NCBI RefSeq assembly: GCF_004135365.1
Contig: NZ_CP035492.1
Location: 1,916,001-1,980,000 of the forward strand
Length of the DNA: 64,000 nt
Direction of reading: 5' to 3'
Origin: Paenibacillus protaetiae
GTDB lineage: Bacteria; Bacillota; Bacilli; Paenibacillales; Paenibacillaceae
Shown here: piece after piece, positions 35,069 to 44,486 of the stretch
Position numbering within the stretch: position 1 is the first letter of the stretch
Layout: the number at the start of each line of letters is the position of its first letter
Notes under the pieces: generated by a model
Told to the model about the DNA's origin: nothing
Seen by the model: the letters and a program-made list of their open reading frames with translations, nothing else
Database searches by the model: none
Translations under genes and position numbers: made by a program

Positions 35069-36790
35069 ATGTATACGAAATTACGATGGCACAAATGGCT
35101 TAGCCACCATCCCACGCTGCGCAAGCTGCAAACAGCAGCTTTTATGCGGAGCATATGCCAGGGCATAGCTGTCGTGGTAACGAGTCTATATTTAAAAGAG
35201 CTGGGCTGGAGCGGCGGAGCGATCGGCGGTCTGCTCATTGCCGCCGGGTTATTTCGAACGATAATGACCACATTCGCGGGGACATGGAATTCGCTGCTTG
35301 GACCACGAAAGTTGCTGCTGCTTGCTGAAGCTGTTACTGCTGCAGCCGGCATAACGGCCGCCTGTACGCGCAGCAGCTCTTTGCTGTGCGCCGCCATCAT
35401 TGCGGCGGGGTTTGGTATGGGACATACCGGCTCAAGCGGACCAGCCGGGCCGATTGAACGCCGCTGGCTTGGCGCGTTTGGCAGCAGAAGCGGAAGCGGC
35501 GGCATTTTTGGCAAAAACGCCATGTTGACATATGGCGGAATGGGAATCGGGTCGCTGCTCGCCAGCCTGACGCCGTGGCTGCAAGCCTGGCTTCCCGGAG
35601 CTGCCGCCTACCGGGTGGTATACGGTCTGCTGGCCGCGTGTGCGCTGACTGGTGCGGCCGTCCTGCTCACCGTCGAAGGCGGAGCGCGGCAGAATAAGCC
35701 GCAAAAAGCGGCGGATAAGCCGCAAAGCTCCGGTTTATCCGCCGCCGAAATTCACGAGCCAAATCATACAGTTGAAATGTTGGATCCGCAAAAGGCGGCA
35801 TTACCGCATCCTGCAGCCACGCTGCACGCCCAGCAGACGACAGTAAACACCCGGCGAGCTTGGCATGCGACGGAGGCAAGCGAAGCAAACAAGACTGCAA
35901 ACCGGCAAGCGGCTGCTGTAACCGAAGTAATCAAGTCTACAGATCGGCAAGCAACTGCTGCAGCGGAGGCCAGCGAGCAACCAGCTAAACCAACAGCAGC
36001 TGTTGACAGAACTACCGCTCTGCTCGCACAGCACCCGCCGGAAGCCTCCTTGCCTTCGGCGCGCTTAAGAACAAAACGCACACTCATCGCCGCCGGACTG
36101 GCGGCTGCGGCAGCAGTATCAGCTGCTGCGCTGCCGTTATGTCGGCAGCACGTTCCCGGAGCAATTGCGCCGGTGATCACGTTCGTGCTGCTAATGGTTG
36201 CCGCTGTCGTACGTGTATCCGGCGGCCCTAAAGAGGAGCTCACTTCCATCGTTCAGATCGTAAACACGGTTGCTGTTACGTTATCCGGCACGATGAGCTC
36301 CTATTGGCTCGCTGCCAAGTTCGGCGCATCGGCCGGCATGGCCGGCATCGTACTGGCTGCTTCTTACTTGCTGGCCGGCGCATTGTCGCTGGCAGGCGAA
36401 CATGCCGCCCGTACCTTTGGGCCGGTGAAGGCGGTTGTTTATTTTCAGCTGGCCGGCGTTGTCTGCACGCTTGCACTGCCTTGGGTACCGAATTTTTGGG
36501 AAGCTGCCGTTTTGTTTGCTTTATGCAGCATGTTTAATCTGGGTTCGCGCGGCACGCGCAACGCCGTTATGTTCGACAACCGCGCGCGGCATAAACAATC
36601 CGGATGGGCTAAATTTACGTCCTTCCTTGTCCGGTTTGGCGTTGTGTTATGGCCGGGCGCATTTGGCAGCCTGATCGAGGAAGGCGAATACGTGCTGCCT
36701 TTTTATATGGCAGCCGCCATTCAATCCGTTTCGGCCTGGCTGTACGGGCGAGTGCGGGGAACACGGACGGAACAGGCTGACCGCAGCTGA
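35069..36790 (+). CDS. MFS-like transporter with long low-complexity central loop
   Basis: A 573-residue membrane protein. The N-terminal half has about six helices with GAIGGLLIAAGLFRT near residue 50. A hydrophilic segment of ~135 residues (about 203-337), rich in Ala, Thr, Gln and Glu, follows; it has repeated TEASEANK/AAAEASEQ-like pieces. The C-terminal half then has about six more helices. The normal MFS central loop is 30-70 residues. ATG at 35069 follows GGGGGA; upstream in-frame residues look non-coding. Divergent from the WYL regulator. Substrate unknown. Confidence 0.75.
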   Translation: MYTKLRWHKWLSHHPTLRKLQTAAFMRSICQGIAVVVTSLYLKELGWSGGAIGGLLIAAGLFRTIMTTFAGTWNSLLGPRKLLLLAEAVTAAAGITAACTRSSSLLCAAIIAAGFGMGHTGSSGPAGPIERRWLGAFGSRSGSGGIFGKNAMLTYGGMGIGSLLASLTPWLQAWLPGAAAYRVVYGLLAACALTGAAVLLTVEGGARQNKPQKAADKPQSSGLSAAEIHEPNHTVEMLDPQKAALPHPAATLHAQQTTVNTRRAWHATEASEANKTANRQAAAVTEVIKSTDRQATAAAEASEQPAKPTAAVDRTTALLAQHPPEASLPSARLRTKRTLIAAGLAAAAAVSAAALPLCRQHVPGAIAPVITFVLLMVAAVVRVSGGPKEELTSIVQIVNTVAVTLSGTMSSYWLAAKFGASAGMAGIVLAASYLLAGALSLAGEHAARTFGPVKAVVYFQLAGVVCTLALPWVPNFWEAAVLFALCSMFNLGSRGTRNAVMFDNRARHKQSGWAKFTSFLVRFGVVLWPGAFGSLIEEGEYVLPFYMAAAIQSVSAWLYGRVRGTRTEQADRS

Positions 36791-36872
36791 GCTGCTGCTA
36801 TGCGATCCTAAGCGCCGCAGGCTCCCCCGCTGCTAGATTGTCCATAGCAGAATAGGCGCTTGTTCACCGCTG

Positions 36873-37739
36873 CTACCGGTCTACCTTTTTCCACCAATCG
36901 TCAAACACAGTAACCGGCTGCTCCCGTTTATGAATCGTGCGGGTATACCAATTTTCGATTTTGGCGCGGTCATCATCCGCAATTGTTTTGCCTTCCAAAT
37001 AATCGTCTATGTCATCGTACGTTACGCCAAGAGCAACTTCATCGGAGAGCTGCGGTTTATTTTCCTCCAGATCGGCGGTCGGCACCTTCAAATACAGATG
37101 CTCCGGGCAGCCCAGCTCCTTCAGCAGCTGCCTGCCCTGGCGTTTGTTCAGCCGGTAAAGCGGCGTTAAATCCGCAGCACCGTCGCCAAACTTCGTATAA
37201 AAGCCGGTGATCGCTTCCGCTGCATGGTCCGTGCCGACGACTAACCCGTTCTGCTCGCCCGCGATTTCAAACTGTGCAATCATACGCTCCCGCGCTTTGC
37301 GGTTGCCTTTCGTAAAGTCGCTCAGCTTAAGTCCGGTGCTGGCTTCATATTCCGCTGCGCCGGCGTCAACCGCGGCTTTAATGTTGAACGTATATACATG
37401 CTTCGCCCCGATAAAAGCGATCGCATCCTGTGCGTCCTGCTCATCCTTCTGCTCGCCGTACGGCAGGCGGACCGCAATAAACCGGTATTGGCCGTTCTGG
37501 CCGGACTCACTGCTGCCGCCGTTCCCGGCGTCCTCTTCATTTAACTCGTTAACCGCGATCTGGCACAGCTTGCCGGCCAGCGTAGAATCCTGCCCGCCCG
37601 AGATGCCCAGCACCAGCGCCGTTTTCCGCGCAAAACGCATATACGATTTCATAAAATCAACGCTTAAGCGAATTTCCTCTTTCGCATCAATTTGCGGCTT
37701 CACGCCCAGTTTCGCAATAATGTCCTGCTGCAATGCCAT
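36873..37739 (-). CDS. nadE: NAD+ synthetase
   Basis: Converts nicotinate adenine dinucleotide to NAD+ using ammonia and ATP. It is 288 residues with the N-type PP-loop [13 protein letters not shown] (about 45-57), [24 protein letters not shown] and the P2 region. There is no glutaminase domain, so it is the ammonia-dependent form. ATG at 37739 has AAAAGGAG 9 bases upstream. It is the last gene of the NAD salvage operon, 16 bases after nadD. Confidence 0.96.
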   Translation of the reverse strand: MALQQDIIAKLGVKPQIDAKEEIRLSVDFMKSYMRFARKTALVLGISGGQDSTLAGKLCQIAVNELNEEDAGNGGSSESGQNGQYRFIAVRLPYGEQKDEQDAQDAIAFIGAKHVYTFNIKAAVDAGAAEYEASTGLKLSDFTKGNRKARERMIAQFEIAGEQNGLVVGTDHAAEAITGFYTKFGDGAADLTPLYRLNKRQGRQLLKELGCPEHLYLKVPTADLEENKPQLSDEVALGVTYDDIDDYLEGKTIADDDRAKIENWYTRTIHKREQPVTVFDDWWKKVDR

Positions 37740-37755
37740 CACAGCCACACTCCTT

Positions 37756-38388
37756 TTAAGGTTGATATAACCGATGCTGCTTAATATAGTCGTAACAAGC
37801 ATCCGGCAGCAAATACCGCGGTTCCCCGCCTCTGCCGAATTCATCGCGGATATAAGTCGAGCTGATATCCATGGCAAGCCCTTTGCTCATCAGCTGAAAC
37901 CTGCCGTCATCATGGTTGCGCAGCAGCGGCGAACGGGCTATCGCTTCCGTCATATCAATACCGCTGCGGGCCATTACAATAAATTTGTTTCCGGCAATCA
38001 ACTCTTCATCATGCGACCATTTGCCGTCGGCGATATCGGCCAGCAAATCCGCGCCCATAATAAAATACAGCTCATCATCCGGGTATTGCTCGTGAAAATG
38101 CCGCATCGAATAATACGTATAATGCATGCCGGCAAGGGCGGTCAGCTCATACGTGTCCAGCACAAATTTGGGATTGTCCTGAATCGCAAGGCGGATCATT
38201 GCAATGCGGTGCTCATCGGAAATGTTGGGCTTCTTATCATGCCGCATATGGGAAGACGGAAGAAAAATAACAAAATCCAAATGCTTGCGGTGCGCTACGG
38301 TCGAAGCCGTCCATAAATGCACGTTCGTGATCGGATCAAAGGATGAGCCGTAAATGCCGATTTTGCGCGGTCCCCCGTTTGTTCCCAT
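37756..38388 (-). CDS. nadD: Nicotinate-nucleotide adenylyltransferase
   Basis: Adenylates nicotinate mononucleotide to NaAD. It is 210 residues, with the nucleotidyltransferase motif [15 protein letters not shown] (about 10-24) and the C-terminal ISSTYIR motif. The usual G-x-F-x-P-x-H reads [10 protein letters not shown], so the first Gly-Gly-Ser-Phe is slightly altered (GSSF) and Asn precedes the His. Its ATG overlaps the pncB stop by one base (TAATG), indicating coupling. Confidence 0.93.
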   Translation of the reverse strand: MGTNGGPRKIGIYGSSFDPITNVHLWTASTVAHRKHLDFVIFLPSSHMRHDKKPNISDEHRIAMIRLAIQDNPKFVLDTYELTALAGMHYTYYSMRHFHEQYPDDELYFIMGADLLADIADGKWSHDEELIAGNKFIVMARSGIDMTEAIARSPLLRNHDDGRFQLMSKGLAMDISSTYIRDEFGRGGEPRYLLPDACYDYIKQHRLYQP

Positions 38389-39875
38389 TATTCCGCACTC
38401 CCTTCGACCTTTTGCTTTATGCGCTGGATCATGTTCATTTTGTTATCCCAGCAGTTCTGGCTTAAGTCCACCGGATACTGCTCCGGATTCTGGTTCCGTT
38501 TATATTCGTCCCACAGCAGCTCCAAATTTTGCTTCGCATACGCTTGAATGCTGGAAAGCTGCGGCATATCGTAGACCAGCTTGCCGCCGGCAAATATATC
38601 GGCATGAAGCTCCCTCGCTTCGAAGTTGGTGACAAACTTGCTGATATAAGTGTAGACCGGGTGGAACATCTTCAAACGCTTCTCGCCTGCAGGATTCTCA
38701 TCCTCCAGAGCGATATAGTCGCCTTCGGAACGGCGGTTTACCTGATTGATAATGCGATAAAGCTTCTTCATGCCCGGCGTCGTTACTTTTTCGGGATTGC
38801 CGGATATTTTGATCGTATCCGCCATATTCCCGTTCTCGTCTTCAATAGCCACAAGCTTATAGACTGCACCCAAAGCCGGCTGATCGTACGCTGTAATCAG
38901 CTTTGTGCCGATTCCCCAGGCGTCGATGGCCGCTCCTTGCGCCTTCAAGCTCATAACCGTATATTCGTCCAAGTCGTTTGAAGCGTAAATTTTCGTCTGC
39001 GGAAAACCGGCGTTGTCCAGCAGCTTCCGGACTTCCTTCGACAAATAGGCCATATCTCCCGAATCGAGCCGCACCCCTTCGAACAAATTGCCGATTTCCA
39101 GCTCCTGTACTACCCGTATCGCATTTACAATGCCGGATTTTAACGTATCGTATGTGTCGATCAGAAACACGCATGGCCGCCTCATCTTTTTTTGCCGCCC
39201 GGCATAGCTGCGGAACGCTTCGTATTCGTCCTGCATCGCCTGCACCATCGCATGGGCGTGTGTGCCCGACACCTTCGCCCCAAACCGTTTGCCGCAGCGC
39301 ACGTTCGAGGTTGCATCGCAGCCCCCGATAATGGCGGCACGCGCTCCCCACAGGGCGGCGTCCATCTCATGGGCGCGGCGCGATCCGAACTCCAGCAGCG
39401 GAGCATCCCCTACGGCGCTGCGAATGCGGGCAGCTTTCGTTGCGATGAGCGTCTGGTAATTGACGATGTTAAGCAGCGCCGTTTCAATCAATTGCGCCTC
39501 CGCCAGCGCAGCTTCCACACGAACGATCGGCTCGTTCGCAAATACAAGTTCGCCTTCGCGCATCGACTTGATCGTTCCGTTAAAACGCAGTGTACGCAAA
39601 TAAGCCAAATAATCGTCGCCATAACCAAGCTCATCCCGCAAATAAGCCAAATCCGATTCGGAGAAATGGAACTGTTCTATATATTCAATCATCCGCTGCA
39701 GCCCGGCAAAAATCGCATACCCGCCCTCAAACGGCAGCTTGCGGAAAAACAGCTCAAACACCGCTTTTCGTTCGCTGATGCCTTCCGCCCAATACGTCTC
39801 CGCCATATTGATCTGATACAAGTCGGTATGCAGCGCCAGGCTGTCGTCTTCGTAATGCGTTTGTCCATTAATCAT
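38388..39875 (-). CDS. pncB: Nicotinate phosphoribosyltransferase
   Basis: Converts nicotinic acid and PRPP to nicotinate mononucleotide. It is 495 residues: N-terminal LHTDLYQINMAETYW (about 15-29), LEFGSRRAHEMDAALWGARAA (about 161-181), the VSGTHAHAMV segment with the phosphorylatable His (206 or 208), and GVRLDSGDMAYLS. It sits between the nicotinamidase-like gene and nadD and overlaps the latter. Confidence 0.95.
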   Translation of the reverse strand: MINGQTHYEDDSLALHTDLYQINMAETYWAEGISERKAVFELFFRKLPFEGGYAIFAGLQRMIEYIEQFHFSESDLAYLRDELGYGDDYLAYLRTLRFNGTIKSMREGELVFANEPIVRVEAALAEAQLIETALLNIVNYQTLIATKAARIRSAVGDAPLLEFGSRRAHEMDAALWGARAAIIGGCDATSNVRCGKRFGAKVSGTHAHAMVQAMQDEYEAFRSYAGRQKKMRRPCVFLIDTYDTLKSGIVNAIRVVQELEIGNLFEGVRLDSGDMAYLSKEVRKLLDNAGFPQTKIYASNDLDEYTVMSLKAQGAAIDAWGIGTKLITAYDQPALGAVYKLVAIEDENGNMADTIKISGNPEKVTTPGMKKLYRIINQVNRRSEGDYIALEDENPAGEKRLKMFHPVYTYISKFVTNFEARELHADIFAGGKLVYDMPQLSSIQAYAKQNLELLWDEYKRNQNPEQYPVDLSQNCWDNKMNMIQRIKQKVEGSAE

Positions 39876-39899
39876 TCCGGGAACGCCTCCAACCGTTTG

Positions 39900-40826
39900 T
39901 TATATCGTAAGCTGTTCGCCCTGTACCACTTGAATGCCATAACGCTGAACCAGCTGCTCGATGGCCGCTTTCGTCACATCCTCCGTGCCCGGAATCGGGC
40001 TGGAGCAGTCCGTCAGCAAATGTACGCTGCCCGTAAACGCCTTGTTGCCCGCATGGTATTCCAGCAGCTGGGTCAGTGTGTCCAGCACGCAATGCGACAG
40101 CGCTTGACCGGCTACATATATACGGCTGTACGATGTCAAGCTGTCCAGAAACGCCCGGTTGGCTTCGCTGGTCAAGCCGTCCTCCCGAAGGAACGCGCCG
40201 TACATTTCACTAAGCGGATCATCGCCTTTTCCCAAAATAACCGGCTTTATTTGCCGGGCTGCACTATGGTAATAAACCAAGTTCATCAGCTGGCTTTCAA
40301 ACTGCGCGCCAAATGTGCCTTCCAAACAATGGTACGGCCAAATGCGAAGCTCCCGCTTCCCGCCAAGCCGGAGCTGGCGGACGTAAGCCAAGCTTTCTTC
40401 CGGATGAAACTGTGCAATCCATTCGCCGCGCTCCACCGCTTCAAGCGTAATGACTGTTTCTACCGGTGCCGGATGCTGTCCTTCCGGGCTGCGCCACCAG
40501 CAAGGATGAAAGATTTGAAGCGGCGTGTGCACATCTTGGGTCATCGCGATTTGCGTAATACGGTGCAAATTCCGGTACAGAAATCCGCCCAGCCGGGCTG
40601 TATCTTCCAGCGAACCGGGAACGCCCAGCTCGCCGCCCTCCATAAAGCTGTTCTGCTGATCGACAAGCAGCAGCAGCGTCCGATCCTGGTCCGTGCCGGC
40701 TGCCGGCAGCTGTTCCTTCGAAGCAAGCGCCAATATGCTGTTCAGATCTGTTGTGCTTTTACCGCCAATTTCATTCCGGTTAAACAAGCTTTCAAAAGGC
40801 ACTAAACATTGACCCTTGTGAGCCAT
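39900..40826 (-). CDS. Isochorismatase-fold cysteine hydrolase, nicotinamidase-like
   Basis: A protein of about 308 residues with the cysteine-hydrolase triad pattern: Asp near residue 56 in LLVDQQNSFM, a central Lys, and Cys in VAGQALSHCVLDT. Its position between nrtR and pncB strongly suggests deamidation of nicotinamide to nicotinate. It is much longer than typical PncA (about 180-210 residues), with an N-terminal extension of about 50 residues and inserts. Start: ATG at 40826 (AAAGGAG 9 bases before) rather than 40832. Gene symbol withheld because activity is inferred from context. Confidence 0.85.
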   Translation of the reverse strand: MAHKGQCLVPFESLFNRNEIGGKSTTDLNSILALASKEQLPAAGTDQDRTLLLLVDQQNSFMEGGELGVPGSLEDTARLGGFLYRNLHRITQIAMTQDVHTPLQIFHPCWWRSPEGQHPAPVETVITLEAVERGEWIAQFHPEESLAYVRQLRLGGKRELRIWPYHCLEGTFGAQFESQLMNLVYYHSAARQIKPVILGKGDDPLSEMYGAFLREDGLTSEANRAFLDSLTSYSRIYVAGQALSHCVLDTLTQLLEYHAGNKAFTGSVHLLTDCSSPIPGTEDVTKAAIEQLVQRYGIQVVQGEQLTI

Positions 40827-40848
40827 CCTCATTCGCTCCTTTATTTCT

Positions 40849-40869
40849 TATTTCACGTTTTATGAAATA
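40849..40869. promoter_or_regulatory. Candidate NrtR operator ahead of the nicotinamidase-like gene
   Basis: Inverted repeat TATTTCA (40849-40855), 7-base centre, TGAAATA (40863-40869). It abuts a TATAAT at 40869-40874 on the minus strand, so a bound repressor would cover the transcription start. A second copy, identical at 17 of 21 positions, lies at 41721-41741 ahead of nrtR. Confidence 0.75.
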
Positions 40870-40905
40870 TTATAAGGAAAAAGAACAGGTATTGTGACAA
40901 TACCT

Positions 40906-41694
40906 TTAAAAATAAATCGACTCCAGCGGTTCGCCTTCCTTGAACCGGTACAGAATCGACGGGCGTTTGGAATTTCGTGATGTGGTTTTGGGTTCTCCGC
41001 CCTCTTTGACGACTTCAATAAACGGCAGCCGTTCCGCACGGTTGCGGAAAGTGGAATATTTCGCCACCTTCGGGCTGTCGGTTACAGTGAGCAGAACGCT
41101 CTGCAGCTCGCTTAACGTAAATTCCGGCGGCAAAAAATTGCGGGCAACGGTGGTCAGCAGCATATGTTTTTTGATCGTATCATACGCATCCTGTATCAGT
41201 TCCCGGTGATCGAATGCAAGGTCGAGGCGCTCTACCTCTTCCATTGTAAACAGCGCGACTTCTTCGGCATCGTCCGCAGCTTTGCGTTTCTCCAAATAAT
41301 TCTCCGGCACAATCGCATAGTGGGCATTGGATATAATCCAGCCTCTTCTGTCCCGGCCGGGCCGATCGTATACGCCATAATGACGGATATGAATACCTTC
41401 AACCCCGGTTTCCTCGGACAATTCGCGGCTTGCCGCATCATAGGCCATTTCCTCAGGGCCGATAAAACCTCCCGGCAGCGCCCATTTGCCGCCTTGAATG
41501 TTGGCGTTGCCGTCCTTATCGAAGCGGGCTCTGCGAATGAGCATCAGCTTCAGCGTCCGAAGCGGCGGCTTATTCGGCGCCACATAGTCGCTAATAATAG
41601 TAAAAACCGCAATATCACTGGTATAACCGTCGGGCGTCCGGTATTGCTTCGGATCGTAATGTTTCAGCGCTTCTTCTTCGGATTCATAACGCAC
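40906..41694 (-). CDS. nrtR: NrtR-type Nudix transcriptional regulator of NAD metabolism
   Basis: A protein of about 262 residues: a Nudix domain (SDIAVFTIIS...GGKWALPGGFIGPEEMAYDAASRELSEETGV) fused to a C-terminal winged helix (FTLSELQSVLLTV; KYSTFRNRAERL). NrtR proteins bind ADP-ribose or related ligands and repress NAD synthesis genes. The Nudix box keeps Glu residues (RELSEETGV), so some hydrolase activity cannot be excluded. Start: GTG at 41694, with GAGGTG 9 bases upstream; GTG at 41706 lies within that site. It heads the NAD salvage cluster. Confidence 0.92.
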   Translation of the reverse strand: MRYESEEEALKHYDPKQYRTPDGYTSDIAVFTIISDYVAPNKPPLRTLKLMLIRRARFDKDGNANIQGGKWALPGGFIGPEEMAYDAASRELSEETGVEGIHIRHYGVYDRPGRDRRGWIISNAHYAIVPENYLEKRKAADDAEEVALFTMEEVERLDLAFDHRELIQDAYDTIKKHMLLTTVARNFLPPEFTLSELQSVLLTVTDSPKVAKYSTFRNRAERLPFIEVVKEGGEPKTTSRNSKRPSILYRFKEGEPLESIYF

Positions 41695-41720
41695 CGTTAG
41701 GTTCACCTCGTTATATATTA

Positions 41721-41741
41721 TATTTCATGTTTTATTATTTA
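41721..41741. promoter_or_regulatory. Candidate NrtR operator ahead of nrtR
   Basis: TATTTCATGTTTTAT at 41721-41735, followed by a degenerate right arm (TATTTA). It matches the site at 40849-40869 at 17 of 21 positions. It overlaps a TATAAT (41717-41722, minus strand), consistent with autorepression. Confidence 0.65.
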
Positions 41742-41880
41742 TAGAGCCATATTATCACAGGAGAGGAAGGAAGGAAACCCTTCTGCACAAAAAAGTTAGT
41801 TGACCGGGCAGCATACCTTCTTCTATGAAAACCGGCATCGCGGTTCTCTCCGCGGCTGGCAGCCGGCCTCACGCCATCAC

Positions 41881-41936
41881 AAAAAAACGCCGGCCGGCAA
41901 TACGCACCTGAAAGGTAACGTTTCTGCCGGCCGGCG
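41881..41936 (-). terminator. Intrinsic terminator after the 41968 gene
   Basis: CGCCGGCCGGCA (41888-41899) pairs perfectly with TGCCGGCCGGCG (41925-41936), with a T run following on the minus strand (A run 41881-41887). Confidence 0.88.
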
Positions 41937-41967
41937 CCGCTGTCACTTCGCTTTTGTATAACTAGAG

Positions 41968-42627
41968 TTACTCCATGCCGTTTTCTTCCCGAATGCGGTA
42001 AAGCCCTTGCAAAATCAGCTCGGAAGGATCGCGGTTCAGCATATAATGCGTAAGCAGCAGATGCAGCGGCACCGCGCAAACATTGTTGCTGTCTCCTTGA
42101 ATAGCCGGAAACCCTGCTTCGAATACAGGTCCAAGCTGTTCGTTCCAATCGAGGCCTGCATGCACCTTTTCGCCTGCAAATTCGTCGCGGACGGTGTTTA
42201 AGCAGTGCGGTATAACCATTTTGTCGATCACAGCTTTCGTTTCTTCTTCATTGGCTGGAGGCGTCGGCAGCGGTTTGCCGCCTTTCGTATTCATCAGCTC
42301 AACGTAGAACGAAGCGATCCACATGGCCGGATCTTTGCGGTTTTGGAACGCATTAATAAGCTCCCGCAAAAAGAAACCGCATACATAAGCGTCATCTGCT
42401 TCATCATTTACTTGAAAAATAAATACAGGACCGTAAACCTCATGCTGCAGCACTTGCCCTTTTACCGTTTCAAACTGTGTCTTCAGCGCAGTGTATCCAT
42501 TGTGGTACACTGCTTTAATCAGCTCAGCCAGCTGCTCTTCGGTGAGCGCTTTTGGACCTTCATTTGATTCGGCTGCTTCATTAGCCGCGTTGACATTCGT
42601 TTCTTCATTTGTCGTTTTATTATTCAT
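41968..42627 (-). CDS. Hypothetical protein
   Basis: A soluble protein of about 219 residues with no family recognised by eye. The first ~30 residues are polar and disordered-looking (NNKTTNEETNVNAANEAAESNEG). The rest is acidic, mixed alpha/beta, with YGPVFIFQVNDEADDAYVCGFFLRELINAF and three Cys. No signal peptide or membrane helix. The ATG at 42627 is preferred (GGTG 9 bases upstream); GTG at 42639 is possible. It stands alone between nrtR and the ABC transporter genes and has its own terminator. Confidence 0.7.
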   Translation of the reverse strand: MNNKTTNEETNVNAANEAAESNEGPKALTEEQLAELIKAVYHNGYTALKTQFETVKGQVLQHEVYGPVFIFQVNDEADDAYVCGFFLRELINAFQNRKDPAMWIASFYVELMNTKGGKPLPTPPANEEETKAVIDKMVIPHCLNTVRDEFAGEKVHAGLDWNEQLGPVFEAGFPAIQGDSNNVCAVPLHLLLTHYMLNRDPSELILQGLYRIREENGME

Positions 42628-42753
42628 CGTCAGCTTCACCCACTCGTATTATATCAATTCGGAGTTTGAACAGTCTAGCATGGCTAACAACGTTTAGGGC
42701 ATCTTGTCAAATATTGGAGCAATGATCTGTTGGCCTTCTCTTATGAAAAGCAG

Positions 42754-42787
42754 AAGCCCCGGCGCATCACGATGCTCTCCGGGGCTT
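42754..42787 (-). terminator. Terminator after solute-binding protein gene
   Basis: AAGCCCCGG (42754-42762) pairs with CCGGGGCTT (42779-42787) just after the stop of the solute-binding lipoprotein gene; a T-rich stretch (CTGCTTTTC) follows on the minus strand. Confidence 0.75.
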
Positions 42788-42800
42788 TGAATGGGAACAA

Positions 42801-44486
42801 TTATTTGTTCAGCAAGTCTTTTGTTTTATTGTAAATATCGTTAGCCATATCGGTATAACGTTTGCTGCCGTTTGCCTCCACTTGGGATACATAAGAATCC
42901 CAGTTGGACAATTTTTCTTGTCCTGTGATGAACTTCAGCGTCATTGTTTTTACATAGTCAATGAGCGGCGTTTGAATCAGGTTCATTTGCTCGCTTTCGT
43001 CAGGTGTGCCCATAATCGGAGGAGCAAGTTTACGCGGTTCGCGTTCCGTCAGAATACGGTTGTTGAACTCTTTTTCGCCGTCGGTCATTTTCGACAGTTT
43101 CAAATCTTTGGAACCGCCGTATGCAAATACGCCGCCGCCAAAACCAAAGTCTACGTTCAATTTTTTCGTTGCTGTGCTGTCATTCATGCCGTTATACGAA
43201 ATGTCCGGATTCAGTTTCAAAGTACCGTCTGCATCTTTCGTGTACGTTTCGCCTTCTACGCCCCACAGGCTGAGCGTTTGTCCTTCATTGGAGTACCAGA
43301 GCCAGTCAACGAAACGGAGCATTTTAATAAAGTTGTCTTTGCCCAAATCTTTCAGCGCGTTTTGGCTGATCATAATCCCATTTTCCAGACGGGATGTTTC
43401 TACTTGCAGCATGCCTTTAGGGCCGCCAGGCTGAACGATCATGTACAGATCAGCTTTTGGATCCTGCATTTTCGTTTTGTAATCGGCCAGCAATTGGTAG
43501 TTGGCGTTGATGACATAGGAGTCGCCTTTAAAGAACTTCGCACGAGCTGTATCATCGTCTTGCGTGAACGATTCCGGATCCATGATGCCTTCGGAAATCA
43601 GTTTGTTGAAGTACGTGACATAATCTTTAAAATCTTGCGTATTGTCCGCAAATTCAAATTGCTGCGTATCTTGGTTGAATCTCATGCCGTTCGCTACGCC
43701 CCAGCCGGCTGTTACGCCATATTCAACGGCAGCGATATTCAGCGTCGATTCGCCTTTGAATTCATCCGAGAATACGTAAGGTTTTTTCGTATAGTCTTTT
43801 ACTTGCTTCATCGCTTGATAGAAATCTTCATATGTCCAGTTGTCGGCTTTGGAAAGGTCGACGCCAGCCGCTTCGAATACGTCTTTGCGGATGATGTATG
43901 AATAGCCGCCGCCTGCTACTTCCCACATGCCAGGCAATACATAATATTTGCCGTCGGCTTGCAGTTTCGCTTTCAGGTCAGCTTCCATGCCCCAGTCTTT
44001 GACTGCTTTTTGGTAGTTAGGCATATATTGTACCCAATCGCTGATCGGCACGATTTGACCGCCTGCGATAAACGGTGTTTCGTCATAGGTTTTAGGGATA
44101 ATATACGGGGCGTCGCCGCTGTTAATAATGAGCGCTTTTTGGTTGTCGTAATCCGCTCTCGCGATAACCGACAGGTCAAAGGACACGTTTGTTTTCTCCT
44201 GGATGGCGCTCCAGATTCTCCAGTCCTTTTTATACGGGTAACCTTCGTTGTCGCTGAACGTCATCGAATATTTAACCGGTTCGTTCGAATGGAATGTTTG
44301 GTTTTCTCCGAACGTGTAATCCAGCTGCGGTTCCGCCGATGCAGTTGCACCGTTAGACGGAGCGGACGAAGCGTCGCTGGACGAGCCCCCGTTGCCGTTA
44401 TTGTTGTTGCTGGAACAAGCAGATAATGATACCGCTACCAATAAAGCCGACATTGTAACACCCATTGTTTTACTAAGTTTTTTCAT
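42801..44486 (-). CDS. ABC transporter solute-binding lipoprotein
   Basis: A 561-residue type I-like carbohydrate-binding lipoprotein of the LplA/YtcQ group. It has a signal peptide with lipobox SLSAC (Cys24), then an Asn/Gly/Ser-rich tether (about 25-52) before the globular domain (WRIWSAIQEKTNVSF; SYIIRKDVFEAAGVD). It is the third gene of a permease-permease-binding protein set and is separated from the permease by 100 bases. The set is divergent from an AraC regulator and a GH2 beta-galactosidase, so the ligand is probably an oligosaccharide; exact sugar unknown. Confidence 0.92.
   Translation of the reverse strand: MKKLSKTMGVTMSALLVAVSLSACSSNNNNGNGGSSSDASSAPSNGATASAEPQLDYTFGENQTFHSNEPVKYSMTFSDNEGYPYKKDWRIWSAIQEKTNVSFDLSVIARADYDNQKALIINSGDAPYIIPKTYDETPFIAGGQIVPISDWVQYMPNYQKAVKDWGMEADLKAKLQADGKYYVLPGMWEVAGGGYSYIIRKDVFEAAGVDLSKADNWTYEDFYQAMKQVKDYTKKPYVFSDEFKGESTLNIAAVEYGVTAGWGVANGMRFNQDTQQFEFADNTQDFKDYVTYFNKLISEGIMDPESFTQDDDTARAKFFKGDSYVINANYQLLADYKTKMQDPKADLYMIVQPGGPKGMLQVETSRLENGIMISQNALKDLGKDNFIKMLRFVDWLWYSNEGQTLSLWGVEGETYTKDADGTLKLNPDISYNGMNDSTATKKLNVDFGFGGGVFAYGGSKDLKLSKMTDGEKEFNNRILTEREPRKLAPPIMGTPDESEQMNLIQTPLIDYVKTMTLKFITGQEKLSNWDSYVSQVEANGSKRYTDMANDIYNKTKDLLNK

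Noticed and set aside
39192..40805. 537-codon open frame on the plus strand opposite pncB and the nicotinamidase-like gene
   Set aside because: It is an antisense shadow crossing two real genes and an intergenic gap; the composition is Arg/Gln-rich without domains.
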